Part shown: in pieces, positions 33,046 through 43,544 of the stretch
Numbering within the stretch: position 1 is the stretch's first letter
Layout: each line of letters opens with the position of its first letter
Assembly: GCA_002189035.1 (NCBI GenBank)
Contig: NEEC01000009.1
Coordinates: 2,418,001-2,482,000, forward strand
Length of the DNA stretch: 64,000 nt
From: Utricularia gibba
Lineage: Eukaryota; Streptophyta; Magnoliopsida; Lamiales; Lentibulariaceae
Direction of reading: 5' to 3'
Translations under genes and position numbers: made by a program
Notes under the pieces: model-generated
Databases searched by the model: none
What the model saw: only the letters and a program-made list of their open reading frames with translations
What the model was told of the DNA's origin: nothing

Positions 33046-36000
33046 ATGGTGTTAGAGGGCGATGCCAGGGATCTCAGATGGGCACACGTGGCTGCCTGGC
33101 GCCGCAGTGTTTCGTTCTCGCTGAATCAGCCATCTTCGCGGTGCGATCAACAAGCGGATAATGATGCCATCAAAGTAGATATCAGTAAAGATGATGTTCG
33201 CGAGTTCTCTCGGATTCTGCTCCTCCTTCGAGGAAACTCTGCGCTCAGAAACTTGGACTTTGGTGAGGTGGAATGGGACGAGGAAGGGATTGCGCATTTG
33301 TGCTGGATACTCGAAAACTGTTCCCTGGAGCGGTTGGTTTTTCAGAAGAACAAGTTTGAGGTACATGGGTTGAGGGAGTTGATGTCAAGTCTGGGGAGAA
33401 GCAAATGTGTCAAAGAACTGGTATGGTCTCGATCTGGGATCAGGGGATCAGAAGGAATCGAATTGCTTGCTAATGCTCTCGTGGGAAATACTTCTTTGGA
33501 AGATCTGCAAATACGGCAAGTCTCGATTGGATCAAAGGGAGCAGAGGAGCTATCCAAGATGATACAGGTGAACTCATCTCTAAAGATGCTGAAACTCTAC
33601 GACTTGCGGATCGTAACAGCCACACCGTTGATTTCTGCAGTTTTGGAGAGTAATAGATCATTGGAAATGCATGCATGGAGTAATGGAGAAGGTGGGAATG
33701 ATTCAAAGATGGTTGAATGCGTACCTGAAACCGGCCTTCTCCATGTGTTCAACATGGATTTTTCAGGTGCCCGCAGGGTTGCTTCTTCTTTGGGTGTGAA
33801 CTCTACCATCAGAATTCTTGATTTGAATGGAATCCAGCTGAAACCGCAGTGGGCAAAGGAGTTCGGGAGGGTTCTCGAGCAGAATCTAACACTCAGGGAG
33901 GCGAAGCTTTCCAGAACAGGTCTCACAGACCAGGGAGTTATTTATGTTGCAGCAGGGCTTTTCAAGAACAAGAGCCTAGAAAAGCTGTTCCTTGAAGGGA
34001 ATTCATTTTCAGGAGTTGGTGTAAACCATTTACTCTGCCCTCTGAGCAAGTTTTCCTTGCAGCAAAAACAAGCAAATACCTTCCTCAAAACTGTAACTTT
34101 TGGCGGAGGAAGAACAAAGGTCGGCAGAGATGGGCTAAAGGCTCTACTACATATGTTGAAAACCAACGAAAGCCTCACCTTCCTGGGAATATATGGCGAC
34201 CACAGCTTGAGTCCGGAGAGCATAGCCAAAATCTTCAAGAGCCTGGAAGGAAATGCAACCTTAAAACAATTATCTCTACAAGGGTGCAAAGGTGTGAAGG
34301 GTGAGCCTTTGCTGCAAGCCATAATAGAACTGTTGAATGTAAATTCATCAATAGAAGACATTGACCTTGCAAGGACTCCACTTCACGCTACTGGGAGAGC
34401 ACAAGCTATATGTCAGAGATTAAACCGGACTGAGAGTCTCGAGCCCATTGCCGATAATCTTGATGACATGCCAATGGTGCCGGTCAGGACTTGCCGCGTT
34501 TTCCTCTGTGGTGACGAATTTGCTGGTATGCATCAAATCTTATTACACGAATCTAATGAAGCATGCGTGTATGAAATGTACATATTCTGTGTGCTATATA
34601 GGTAAGAGCACAATATGCAGCTCCATATCACAAAGTATTTTGATTCCAAATCTTGCTGGGTTTGATCAACTGAGAATTTTTGTGAATACTATTAACCGAG
34701 CTATTGAAGCACCAGGCATCAAGATAAGAACAATGAGGGATGCAGAGACGAAGATCATGATGTGGAATCTAGCTGGGCACCATGAGATGTATTCCATGCA
34801 TGATGTTATGTTTCCCGGACCTGGTACTGCATCTCTATTTCTCATCATATGCAGCTTGGTCAGAAAACCAAGCAACACCGAGCCGAAATCCCCGAGTGAG
34901 ATTGAAGAAGATCTAGAGTGTTGGTTAGAGTTCATTCTTTCCAACTCAAGACGAGCAGCACAACAATGCATGTTACCGATGGTCACAACGGTGCTAACTC
35001 ATTGTGACAGAATAAATCAGCTACCTGACTTCCTTCAGACTACAGTAAGTGTAGTCCATAAGATGAGAAACAAATTCTGCGGCTTACTAGATTGCCATCC
35101 CACTATCTTTACAGTTAATGCAAGATTGACAGAATCAGTGAGTGAGCTCAGTCATCATATCAGAAAAACAAGCAGGGCCATTATAGAAAGGGTTCCACAA
35201 GTTTACCAGGATGTCATTGATATGGTGGAATTGCTATCAGGATGGAGGCAGCAAAACCGAAACAAACCTGTGATGAAATGGGAAGAATTCGCTGAGCTAT
35301 GTCAAAACAGGATACCGTCTCTAAGAATTCACTCAAGGCGTGCCAATAAAGACAAGGTAGAGATAAGGAGGAGAACAGTAGCTAAAAACCTTCATCAGAT
35401 AGGAGAGTTAGTTTACTTTGATGATTTGGAGTTCTTGATCTTAGATCACCAGTGGTTTCACAGCAAGCTACTTACTAGGCTCACAGCAATAGACGCTAGA
35501 ACAAAAGGTTCTGGTGAGAATAGTGGATTCATAAGCCAACCGGAACTTGAAAAGATTTTAGCACAAAGCTTGCAGATTCGATTTCCAGGTATGGGATTGA
35601 ATATCATGGAGACCTTCAGGGCAAATGACCTGATACAAATAATGCTGAAAATGGAGCTTTGTTATAAACAATATCCATCAGATCCTTATTCTCCCCTACT
35701 CTTCCCCTCAAACATGGAAGAAAACAAGATGAGAGAACAGAGATGGCCTCTGAACACTCCTGAATGTAAATATGTAGGGCGCCGTCTTCAGTCAGATGAT
35801 ATAAACTACATGTTCTTCAGAACAGGCTTCTTCCCTCGCTTGCAGGCATGTTCGTTAAATGCTAGAAACTATCATCTTTTCTCTTTTCTCTTTTTCGCAC
35901 TTTAAGTCATCTTGGATTAGCAGAGACAGATTCACCTGTTATCTGAAAAAGTTGATCTTATTATTTTCAGGTAGAACTGTACAACAAAATCATGGGGTTA

Positions 36001-37338
36001 ACGAAACATCATGGAGCATTTTTCAGCCTTGAGAAATGCCTTCTCAAAATAAATATAAATGGAATCTATGTCCGTATAGAAGTTGGAAGACAACAAGGCT
36101 ACTGCATCGACTTACTGGCATGTTCAACAAAGAGTCAAACAGAAATGCTTAGGGTTTTGGAACAAGTCATGATACCAGAGATTCATAGGTTCTGCAGTGG
36201 GATCACATTCATGGAGTGTGCCCTTCGTTCAGAATGTGCGAGAATACTGATACCTTTCAAGTACAGAAGAACCCAGTTTGTTCCTCTGCACAACCTGAAG
36301 CAAGCACTCCTTGCTCTTCCGGCAGAAATGATGTATGATTATCAACACTCATGGGATCCTGTTACAGATTCAAGAAAAACTATTATCCTTGGACATGGCT
36401 TTGATTTTGCCAGAGATATGCTTTCAGATGATGGCTTCAAAGAGGTACTCAGTTGTCGATATACTGACATTTATAACCTTGCCATGGAACTTCAAGTCCC
36501 AGAAGAAAGCCGGCAAGATCCTCCTCATGACGACGACAAAATAAAAATATCAGTAGAGCCAACACTATCGGGGTTGGCCAAGGGTGTGGAAGCAATTCTG
36601 CAAAGACTGAATATCATCCAGCAAGAAATAAGAGATATCAAACAAGAAATCCAAGGCATGAGATACTATGAACAGAAACTTCTAATGCAGCTGCATCACA
36701 CAATGAAATTCCTTGTAAACTTCAACGTTCAACTTGAAGAAAGAAAAGTACCAAACATGTTCTATTTTGTCAGAACAGAGAAGCTCTCAAGAAGACTGAT
36801 TACCAGCATTATTTCAGGAATGACAGCCTTGCGACTACACATGATGTGTGAATATAGGCAAGAAATGCATGTCGTGGAAGACCAGATTGGCTGTGAAGTG
36901 ATGCAGATAGACAATAGCACGGTTAAAACCCTAGCCCCATACATGACAAAGTTCATGAAACTTGTCACTTTTGCTCTTAAAATTGGAGCTCATTTGGCTG
37001 CTGGGATGGGAGAAATGATACCAGATCTAAGCCGGCAGGTCGCTCACTTGCTTCAGTCACCGTCAACATCTTTGTATGCCGTCTTGGGTGCTGGCGCTGT
37101 AGCTTCTGCTGCTGCAACAAGACGCAGAGATGGCTCAACTGACATTCGAAGTGACATTGGAAGTGCACAGCAATGGCTGTTGAGTTTTCTAAAGGAAAAC
37201 GGATGCTCAACTGGAAAAGACATAGCTGAGAAGTTTGGATTATGGCGTGTCAGATACAGGAACGATGGTCAAATTGCATGGATTTGCAGGAGGCATATGC
37301 TAACAAGAGGTCATGAGATAATCGAATTGCCCGGCTAA
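33046..37338 (+). CDS. TRN1: TORNADO1-like LRR-ROC-COR protein
   Basis: Three exons: 33046-34525, 34602-35845, 35971-37338, giving 1363 aa, close to Arabidopsis TRN1 (about 1380). The N-terminal ~470 residues hold RNase-inhibitor-type LRRs (NTSLEDLQIRQVSIGSKGAEEL, NKSLEKLFLEGNSFSGVG). A ROC-like GTPase module begins at the exon 1/2 join with P-loop GDEFAGKST. It is followed by MMWNLAGHHEMYSMHD (switch II-like, Gly-His where Ras has Gly-Gln) and VLTHCD (base recognition, NKxD-like). A COR-like region and a C-terminal part with amphipathic segments (LGAGAVASAAATRRR) follow. TRN1 is a plant-specific ROCO-like protein needed for leaf patterning and venation. The second intron uses a GC donor (CAG|GCATGT). 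No frameshift is seen. The start ATG 33046 gives a match to family N-termini (DLRWA ... VSFSL). Confidence 0.92.
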
Positions 37339-37669
37339 GGGCATCATATTCAATGATCTTATATTCTTACAGTTCCATATCATGGCATCATTCAAAATTC
37401 ATTCAATGTAAAGTGAACGAGAGAAGGGATTTCCCCATAACATACAAGAAAAAGTCTTACACGCAGGATTTATTTTTCACAAACCGAAGAATTTGATCTG
37501 ACAGATTACGAGCATGAGTACATAATACAATGGCATGTAAGTTTAAAAGCTTCATTTTGAACATTGAATACTAAAAATGAATACTAATACAGACTAGGAA
37601 AGGGTTAGAACGAAAAAGGGAAGATTGCAGATGTGCATTACATGGAACCAGCTTTCTGGCTTATGTATA
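37339..37669. other. Convergent 3' spacer
   Basis: 3' UTRs of TRN1 (plus) and the 61-aa gene (minus). Nothing else is seen. Confidence 0.5.
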
Positions 37670-37855
37670 TCATTTGCCATGCCTCTTTCTCAATCTCTCT
37701 CGAACGAATTCATTACGAGCTTTGATCCGGGCCTGTTGAGGAGCAATGTTTACGTACCAAAGATGCAAACCATACCCAAACAAGGAGCTCCCCGCAAGAA
37801 ACACCCCGGCTGTTTGCAACAATTTTCTGGGTGTAGCTTCGAAACACACCACCAT
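37670..37855 (-). CDS. 61-aa single-pass membrane protein, unknown
   Basis: An ORF from ATG 37855 encodes MVVCFEATPRKLLQTAG..., one hydrophobic segment (about residues 14-32, LLQTAGVFLAGSSLFGYGLHL) and a strongly basic C-terminal helix (ARIKARNEFVRERLRKRHGK). The layout is typical of small mitochondrial inner-membrane accessory proteins with an N-in single helix, but I do not recognise the family. The longer reading of this frame starts with GTG and is not used. A 5' UTR intron is possible (TGTTAAG at about 37878 on the gene strand). Not a shadow: no other gene overlaps, and the residue pattern is protein-like. Confidence 0.55.
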   Translation of the reverse strand: MVVCFEATPRKLLQTAGVFLAGSSLFGYGLHLWYVNIAPQQARIKARNEFVRERLRKRHGK

Positions 37856-38622
37856 GCCAAGAAGCTCTAAGTCCTTAACAGATGCAAACAACACCTCATT
37901 ACTTCAATAACGAAAAAAAAAAAAAGAATCAGCCAATTGGGATACGACGCCTAGAAACACCTGAAGCCCATTCCTATTCGCCAATCTCAAGAAAACAATC
38001 AAGCGGTACTACATGATGACATCCGCTGCAGAAAAGCGATCAAGAAACACTAACCGGAAACTATTTCAGGGATTCCGTGGTTCCTACTCCTGCGACGGGA
38101 GCGGAAATAGGCCTTCAAAATCAAAACCTCTCTCAAAATATAATAATAATAATAATTAAAAGAACAGGCTTGATACGCAACTGTGCAACCCACGGCCCGT
38201 TAGTCGATAGCCCACGGCCCATATACTAAGTATACAGCATATTGAATAAAGCGGTTTTACTTAAAAGCATGTGATATATTTTTATTTAAGATAATAACAT
38301 ATTCAAAATATTTTTTTTTAACATCATGCTAATTTGCAGTATTTATTTTTTTATAACTATGTAATTCATTATTATAATTGTTACGGCGAATGCGTAAAAA
38401 AATAATTTTTTCATATAAATTAATATAATTTAATGAGTAAAGTAACTATCTAACTCTACAGTTGGTATCTAGCCCTACACTCTTGACTCTCACCCTTTAA
38501 AATTATATGCGGTTTGTGTTTTGTTTTGTGGAAGGGCAGGTAGAGTTGCTTAGTCATGACGCAGGCAGGCAGCCAGCGCTCCTTTTTCTTGTAAAAGTCG
38601 TTGAATTTTCTGCTTCGTTTTG
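37856..38622. other. Divergent intergenic region
   Basis: Leaders and promoters of the 61-aa gene (minus) and the wax synthase gene (plus), with an AT-rich centre (38140-38440). No other gene is seen. Confidence 0.5.
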
Positions 38623-39638
38623 ATGGAATCGGAAGCCGGGAATGTGGGTGTTGTTTGCCTCATTGTCGTCTCCTCTCTTTGCTACTGCTACTTCGTTTCA
38701 GGGGCGCTCCCGCCCGGGAAGAGGCGCCTGCTTTCTCTTCTTCCAGTCCTCTGTATCTTCGCCTTGATCCCTCTTTGCACATCCTCCGTCTTCTTCACCG
38801 GTGTCTCCGCCTTCTTCTTCACATGGATGTCCAACTTCAAGCTTCTGCTGTTCGCTTTCGATCGTGGGCCGATTTCCGCTGCCCCCGGATCCTTCCCCAT
38901 CTTCGTCGCTACGGCTGCTCTGCCGTTCAAGGTGAGGGCGAAGAACCAGCCCCCCAGAAAGCCTAAGAGGTTGCCACTGAATCTTACGGCAGAGATCCCA
39001 ATATCTGCAGTGATTTTGTCGGCTGTGTGTGCTTACAAGGAGCGGATTCATCCCAACGCCTTGTTGATCTTATACTCTTGTCTCATTTTCCTACTGGTCG
39101 AGGTTCTCGTGGGGGTCTCAAGCGCATTCCTCAGCGCCGTCTTTGGGCTTGACCTGGAGCCGCCTTCAGACGAGCCGTATTTGGCGACCACCGTCCGCGA
39201 GTTCTGGGGCAGGCGCTGGAACTTAGCGGTCAACGAAATACTCCGGGAGACGGTGTACCGGCCGGTGCTCTCGGCCGCAAAGGGGAAAGAATGGGGGGCG
39301 CTGGCGGCCGCGATGGCGGTGTTCGTCGTGTCCGGTGTGATGCACGAGGTAATGCTCTGGCACGTGACGAGGGCAACGCCGTCGGGGAAATGAGCATGTT
39401 TTTCGTGGTCCAAGGGGGGTTTGTGGCGGTCGAGTCCTGGGCGAATAGGAAGAAGAAGAAAAAGGCGCCGTGGTTCGTGGGGTGGCCGGTGACGATGGGG
39501 ATCGTGATAGGGACCGCCTTTTGGCTCTTCTTTCCACCGCTGATCAAGAACGACGCTGATGTTCGGCTTCTGGGGGAGTTGGAGGCGGCAGCGCAGAGAT
39601 GCAAGCAAATGGGCCACGTGCTAGGCCTCAACTTTTAG
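38623..39638 (+). CDS. Wax synthase, long-chain-alcohol O-fatty-acyltransferase (MBOAT type)
   Basis: One exon encodes about 338 aa after allowing for a single missing base. Multiple hydrophobic helices span the protein (VGVVCLIVVSSLCYCYF, LLSLLPVLCIFALIPL, ILYSCLIFLLVEVLVGVSSAFL). Family motifs are FFFTWMSNFKLLLFAFDRGPI, EFWGRRWN and VFVVSGVMHE, whose His is the conserved MBOAT catalytic histidine. The enzyme would join fatty acyl-CoA to fatty alcohols in the ER. The frame breaks at the four-G run 39384-39387. Upstream it reads RATPSG and then meets a stop; the other frame continues EMSMFFVVQGGFVAVESW and AFWLFFPPLI, the normal C-terminal half. The length after one added base matches plant wax synthases. 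The start is ATG 38623; a TTG three bases earlier is ignored. Confidence 0.85.
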
Positions 39639-41062
39639 GCCCACCATCTCTCCACCCAAAAGAAACAATAGGTCTAATAATTGCCACGGCAACACCAAAT
39701 TAATTAAATGAATAATTCACTTTTTATATATAAATAAAACCCAATTTTCAGGAAAACCAAAATTAAACTATCTAATTTCTTATAATGAAGTTAAAAACCC
39801 ATGGGATTTTGATCGTAAACAGTTTATGCTATAACTTTTATTAAATTTGAAATGCTTTAAAGTAAAAAAAAATAAATCACGATTCAATCTCAATTGAATC
39901 ATGTTTTGTAGTCACGTTTTTTAATTGACGTCATGTTAATATATATATATGTATATTTATTTATTTATTTATTTTTATTTTTATTTATTTATGATAATTG
40001 ATAAATTTCTCATCTCCCAAATATTGAAATAACCTTGTCAAATTATTATTACTCATATCCAACATTTTCAGAAATTAAATGTTGTTTATGGACTTATTTT
40101 TAAATAATCATATGGATCTCATGATAAATTATAAAAGTGGACATTTGTTATACAATGTATGAAAAAAATGATCATTTATAAAATTTTTGTCAGTGCGTGA
40201 AAATGAAAGTGATTATGGCAAGTTTTCTAAATGAGACTTAATCTCATGATTGATCAAATTAAATAAACTTGCGCCATCCTAGTCACCATGTATTACATGA
40301 GAATATTGTTTTTTTTATTGATGCTAAATTTGTAGTCTATTAGATAGGTTTATTTACAATTTCAAATACACATGTGTTAATAAATATATTTATTTGATAA
40401 ACGTATTTTTTCAATATACATATAATTTGTAAAATATTGGTATAAAATTCAATCATGTTTCAAAAATATTTTTTCACATTAATCTAGCAAAGTTTTTTTT
40501 TCATTTATTGTTTATCAAACATAATATAATTTTAAACATATTTATAAGTTCTGTGTGTTAAATACATTTTCAATTTTTCTGTATAATATAAATATATTAT
40601 TAAATTATCGTACGGATTGAATCGATTGACAAAATGGTTAGATCATTCAGACCATGGTTTAGCGATGTGTGGTTTAGGTGGTTTTGAGTCATCGGGCGGA
40701 CAGATGCAGCAGCAATACGCGTGTAAATTTCATTTATTGCGAAATAATAATAATAAATAAATAAGGGAAAAAAGAATGCGAATTACCCAGCCGCATATCT
40801 ACCCGCCTTTCCTTTCCTCTACAGAATTGTGGAAGAGAGGAGAGAAGAAAAGAAAAGGGAAAATCGGTTTCTGTGGTCTTGTTTTTCGTGTACATATGTT
40901 GGTTTTCCGAGAGGTTCCCCCTTCGCCCTACTTTTCTTCTCGCCGTTGATTTCCTGTAGCGGGAGGCCTTTGATCGGTTTCTTGTTTGGGGGGTTTTTTT
41001 TTTTTCTTGATTTCGGTTTTGATTGTTGTGTTTTTTCCCACCTTCTTTGTGGGTTTACGGTC
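39639..41062. other. AT-rich intergenic region
   Basis: About 1.1 kb of very AT-rich DNA with a low-complexity ATTT tract (39935-39990). It is followed by the GC-richer 5' leader of the ERF gene (about 40800-41062, purine-rich then T-rich). No gene is supported. Confidence 0.6.
39935..39990. repeat. (AT)n / (ATTT)n low-complexity tract
   Basis: An AT dinucleotide run is followed by repeated TATTTATT units. Confidence 0.8.
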
Positions 41063-41733
41063 ATGAGGCGGGGAGAGCGGCGGCGAGGAAATCGGAGGCG
41101 GTGGGCGGGGGATTGGTGGATGGATCTGGGGTTTCCAAGGAGATTAGGTTCAGAGGCGTGAGAAAGAGACCCTGGGGCAGATACGCGGCGGAGATAAGGG
41201 ATCCGTGGAAGAAGACGCGGGTCTGGTTGGGGACCTTTGACTCGGCGGAGGACGCTGCAAGGGCTTATGATTCCGCCGCTCGCTCTCTTCGTGGCCCGAA
41301 AGCGAAGACGAATTTCCCTCTCCCGGCGAACGGCGGAATTTTCCCTGATTTTAACCCTCAAAACCCTAACCAGGCCCCAATCGTTAATTACCACAACGAT
41401 CCATTCACTGGACAGGGGTTTTATACGCAGGATCAACAGACGATTGCCCAACAGAGGCCTACTTCCAGCGGCATGAGCAGCACCGTTGAATCTTTCAGTC
41501 GCCCCCGGCAGCAGGTGCAGCCGCCGCTGCCGCTGCGGAGGTTTCCTCGCTCCCCTCCCATTGCTCCAGATGACTGCCACAGCGACTGTGACTCCTCATC
41601 CTCCGTGATTGATGACGCTGATTGTGATATGGCTTATTCCTCTGGTAAAAAGTTCCTGCCTTTTGACCTCAATGCGATTCCTACGGTGGACGCTGATGCA
41701 GAGGAGCTTGCCTGCACGGCGCTGCGACTTTGA
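41063..41733 (+). CDS. ERF3: ERF3-like AP2/ERF transcriptional repressor with EAR motif
   Basis: One exon encodes about 223 aa once a single missing G is allowed. The AP2/ERF domain (about residues 32-89) reads [31 protein letters not shown] and keeps the Ala and Asp of the ERF subfamily at its usual positions. Group VIII features follow: SSTVESFS, a [16 protein letters not shown] block, the EAR repression motif LPFDLNAIP and a C-terminal CTALRL. This is the ERF3/ERF4-type repressor that binds GCC boxes. ATG 41063 is followed by a four-G run (41070-41073). As printed, the frame from this ATG stops at 41161, whereas the AP2 frame has no ATG. One extra G gives the family start [12 protein letters not shown]. 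The start assignment therefore depends on that correction. Confidence 0.87.
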
Positions 41734-43544
41734 AGAACACACTCTACCAATGATTGCAGCGGTGATCCTATCCTCAAAGCTTCTCTCTTTTTTTGCCGGG
41801 AAAATGAACAACCAAGAAAAAGGATACTGCTTGAGTAGGAGATGAATGACTAAGGCTTGGCGAATGTTTAAGTCTCTCTTCTACGAGTGTGTTGTTTCCA
41901 TGGAAAAGTTGTGTTAAATATACACTTTATTGTTACTGATTGTAATAGCCACCGCCATGATGCCTTAGGTTCCTTAATCTTCTTGCTGAATGTTAATGGA
42001 TCCTATTGCTTGTTAACTGTTTCTCTCTAGAATTCAGGCAGTGTTTGGGTTCCCGGTTCTAACCATCCTCATGACTTACTTTATCTAAATCGCGCCTCAT
42101 AAATCTGGTTTTGTTTGCTGGCTAAACATTGCTGTAGTTGTGAGTATGAATGATACTGCGAGTGATTGTATATGTCCATTGCCATGATCTTTTGCTTCCG
42201 TAGTTTTCCTTGTTATCTGCTTCACTACGTAATTCAATCAGTGTTCTTGTTCCTTTCCTTTGAATAGCTAATCAAAATGCTTGTTGTTATTCTTGTTTAT
42301 GTTTCTGGTATTTGCCTCTTGCAGAAACCATGATTGTATCTGTTACTGATGGTAATGATGTCTTTGCTCCTGAATCTTCATAGATCCCATGGCTTGTCAC
42401 AAGACCTGATGTTATCTTGCCCTCTCCAGTGCTGATGAACTCTTGGTTGTAGCTGTGGTATCTTGTCACTTGCAGAAACTGTAATCCTTTTCTCAAGGTG
42501 GCGGATACAACATACTGTTTGGGCAACACTTTATTTTCAAAATGAGAATAAGAGAGCAAGAATCAGCATCAGAAGATGCTTCTCATTCCTTGCAACTTCC
42601 TTTTGCCCATTTTGACCACTGAGCTACAAGAAGATTCCTGTAATCTTCCTCCAAGGTGCAACTTGTGAAGCCATTCTACTTGAACTTGGTAGGAGCTGCT
42701 GGTTCCTGGTTTGATGACCATTCTCTACAGTGGCTTGTTGTTTAATTTTCATTGGCTTGCGTTTAGCATTTAAAAAACTGGGTTAAAAAGTTCAACGGTC
42801 AAATTTATTAATCCTGTTAAATGTTATTACCAAAATTAAGTTCACGTGGGTTAGATTCCTTTTAACCGGTCTATTCTACCTGTACGTTTCACTGCTTTTT
42901 TACCCCAACCCAAAAACATCTTACACCACAATTCACCCGTTTGTGTATTTTTTTACCGCGTGTGACTCGTTTTTGGCGAAAGGGGAGTACAGTGAATTGT
43001 TTAATTAATCTATTACACGGATGCACAGTTTCCATATTTGCCCCGGGTCCACGGTCTAAATCAGTCTACGGTCAAAGTCTCTGTCTACTCTTTACTCTTT
43101 CTCCTCCTCAGTTACGTTACCCAGAGGGCCTCACCTCAGCTTTCTTACTCGCGCCAGTTGCCGCTTACCTGTAGTTACCACCAGTGCTCAGCGCTGCAGA
43201 TCTGCGCCCGAATCCCGAAAAACCCTAATCGTTTTAGGGTCACCAGGTAAAGCTTTTATCGGCATTGCTGTTTCTCTATGGAGTTTAAGACAAACAATGG
43301 GTAATGCCGGTAGAGGGATTGCTAAAAATGGCTTCCGAGTCGCTGTTGCGTTTAAATTTTTGCCTTTTTATTCTTGTCATGGGTTGAGTTGGAAGTCGAT
43401 GTTTCTTCATAGGTTGTTGTCTGTGGGATTCGGGGGTTTTTTTTTGTTTCGCTTCCTTTATAAGAAGCGCATTTAGAGTTTGATAAATAGTCATTGGGAG
43501 TGTGAATTTGATGCGTTCACCTGTTCGCCTTGAGCCAGAGATAT
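41734..43544. other. Intergenic and MAP65 5' leader
   Basis: About 1.4 kb of spacer without a supported gene, then a pyrimidine-rich leader (43040-43246). A likely 5' UTR intron (43247-43538, CCAG|GTAAAG ... GAGCCAG) precedes the MAP65 ATG. Confidence 0.5.

Noticed and set aside
32733-33161. 142-codon plus-strand ORF across the TRN1 leader
   Set aside because: It starts before the promoter interval and runs out of frame through the TRN1 start. Only its ATGs are of interest (reported as upstream ATGs).
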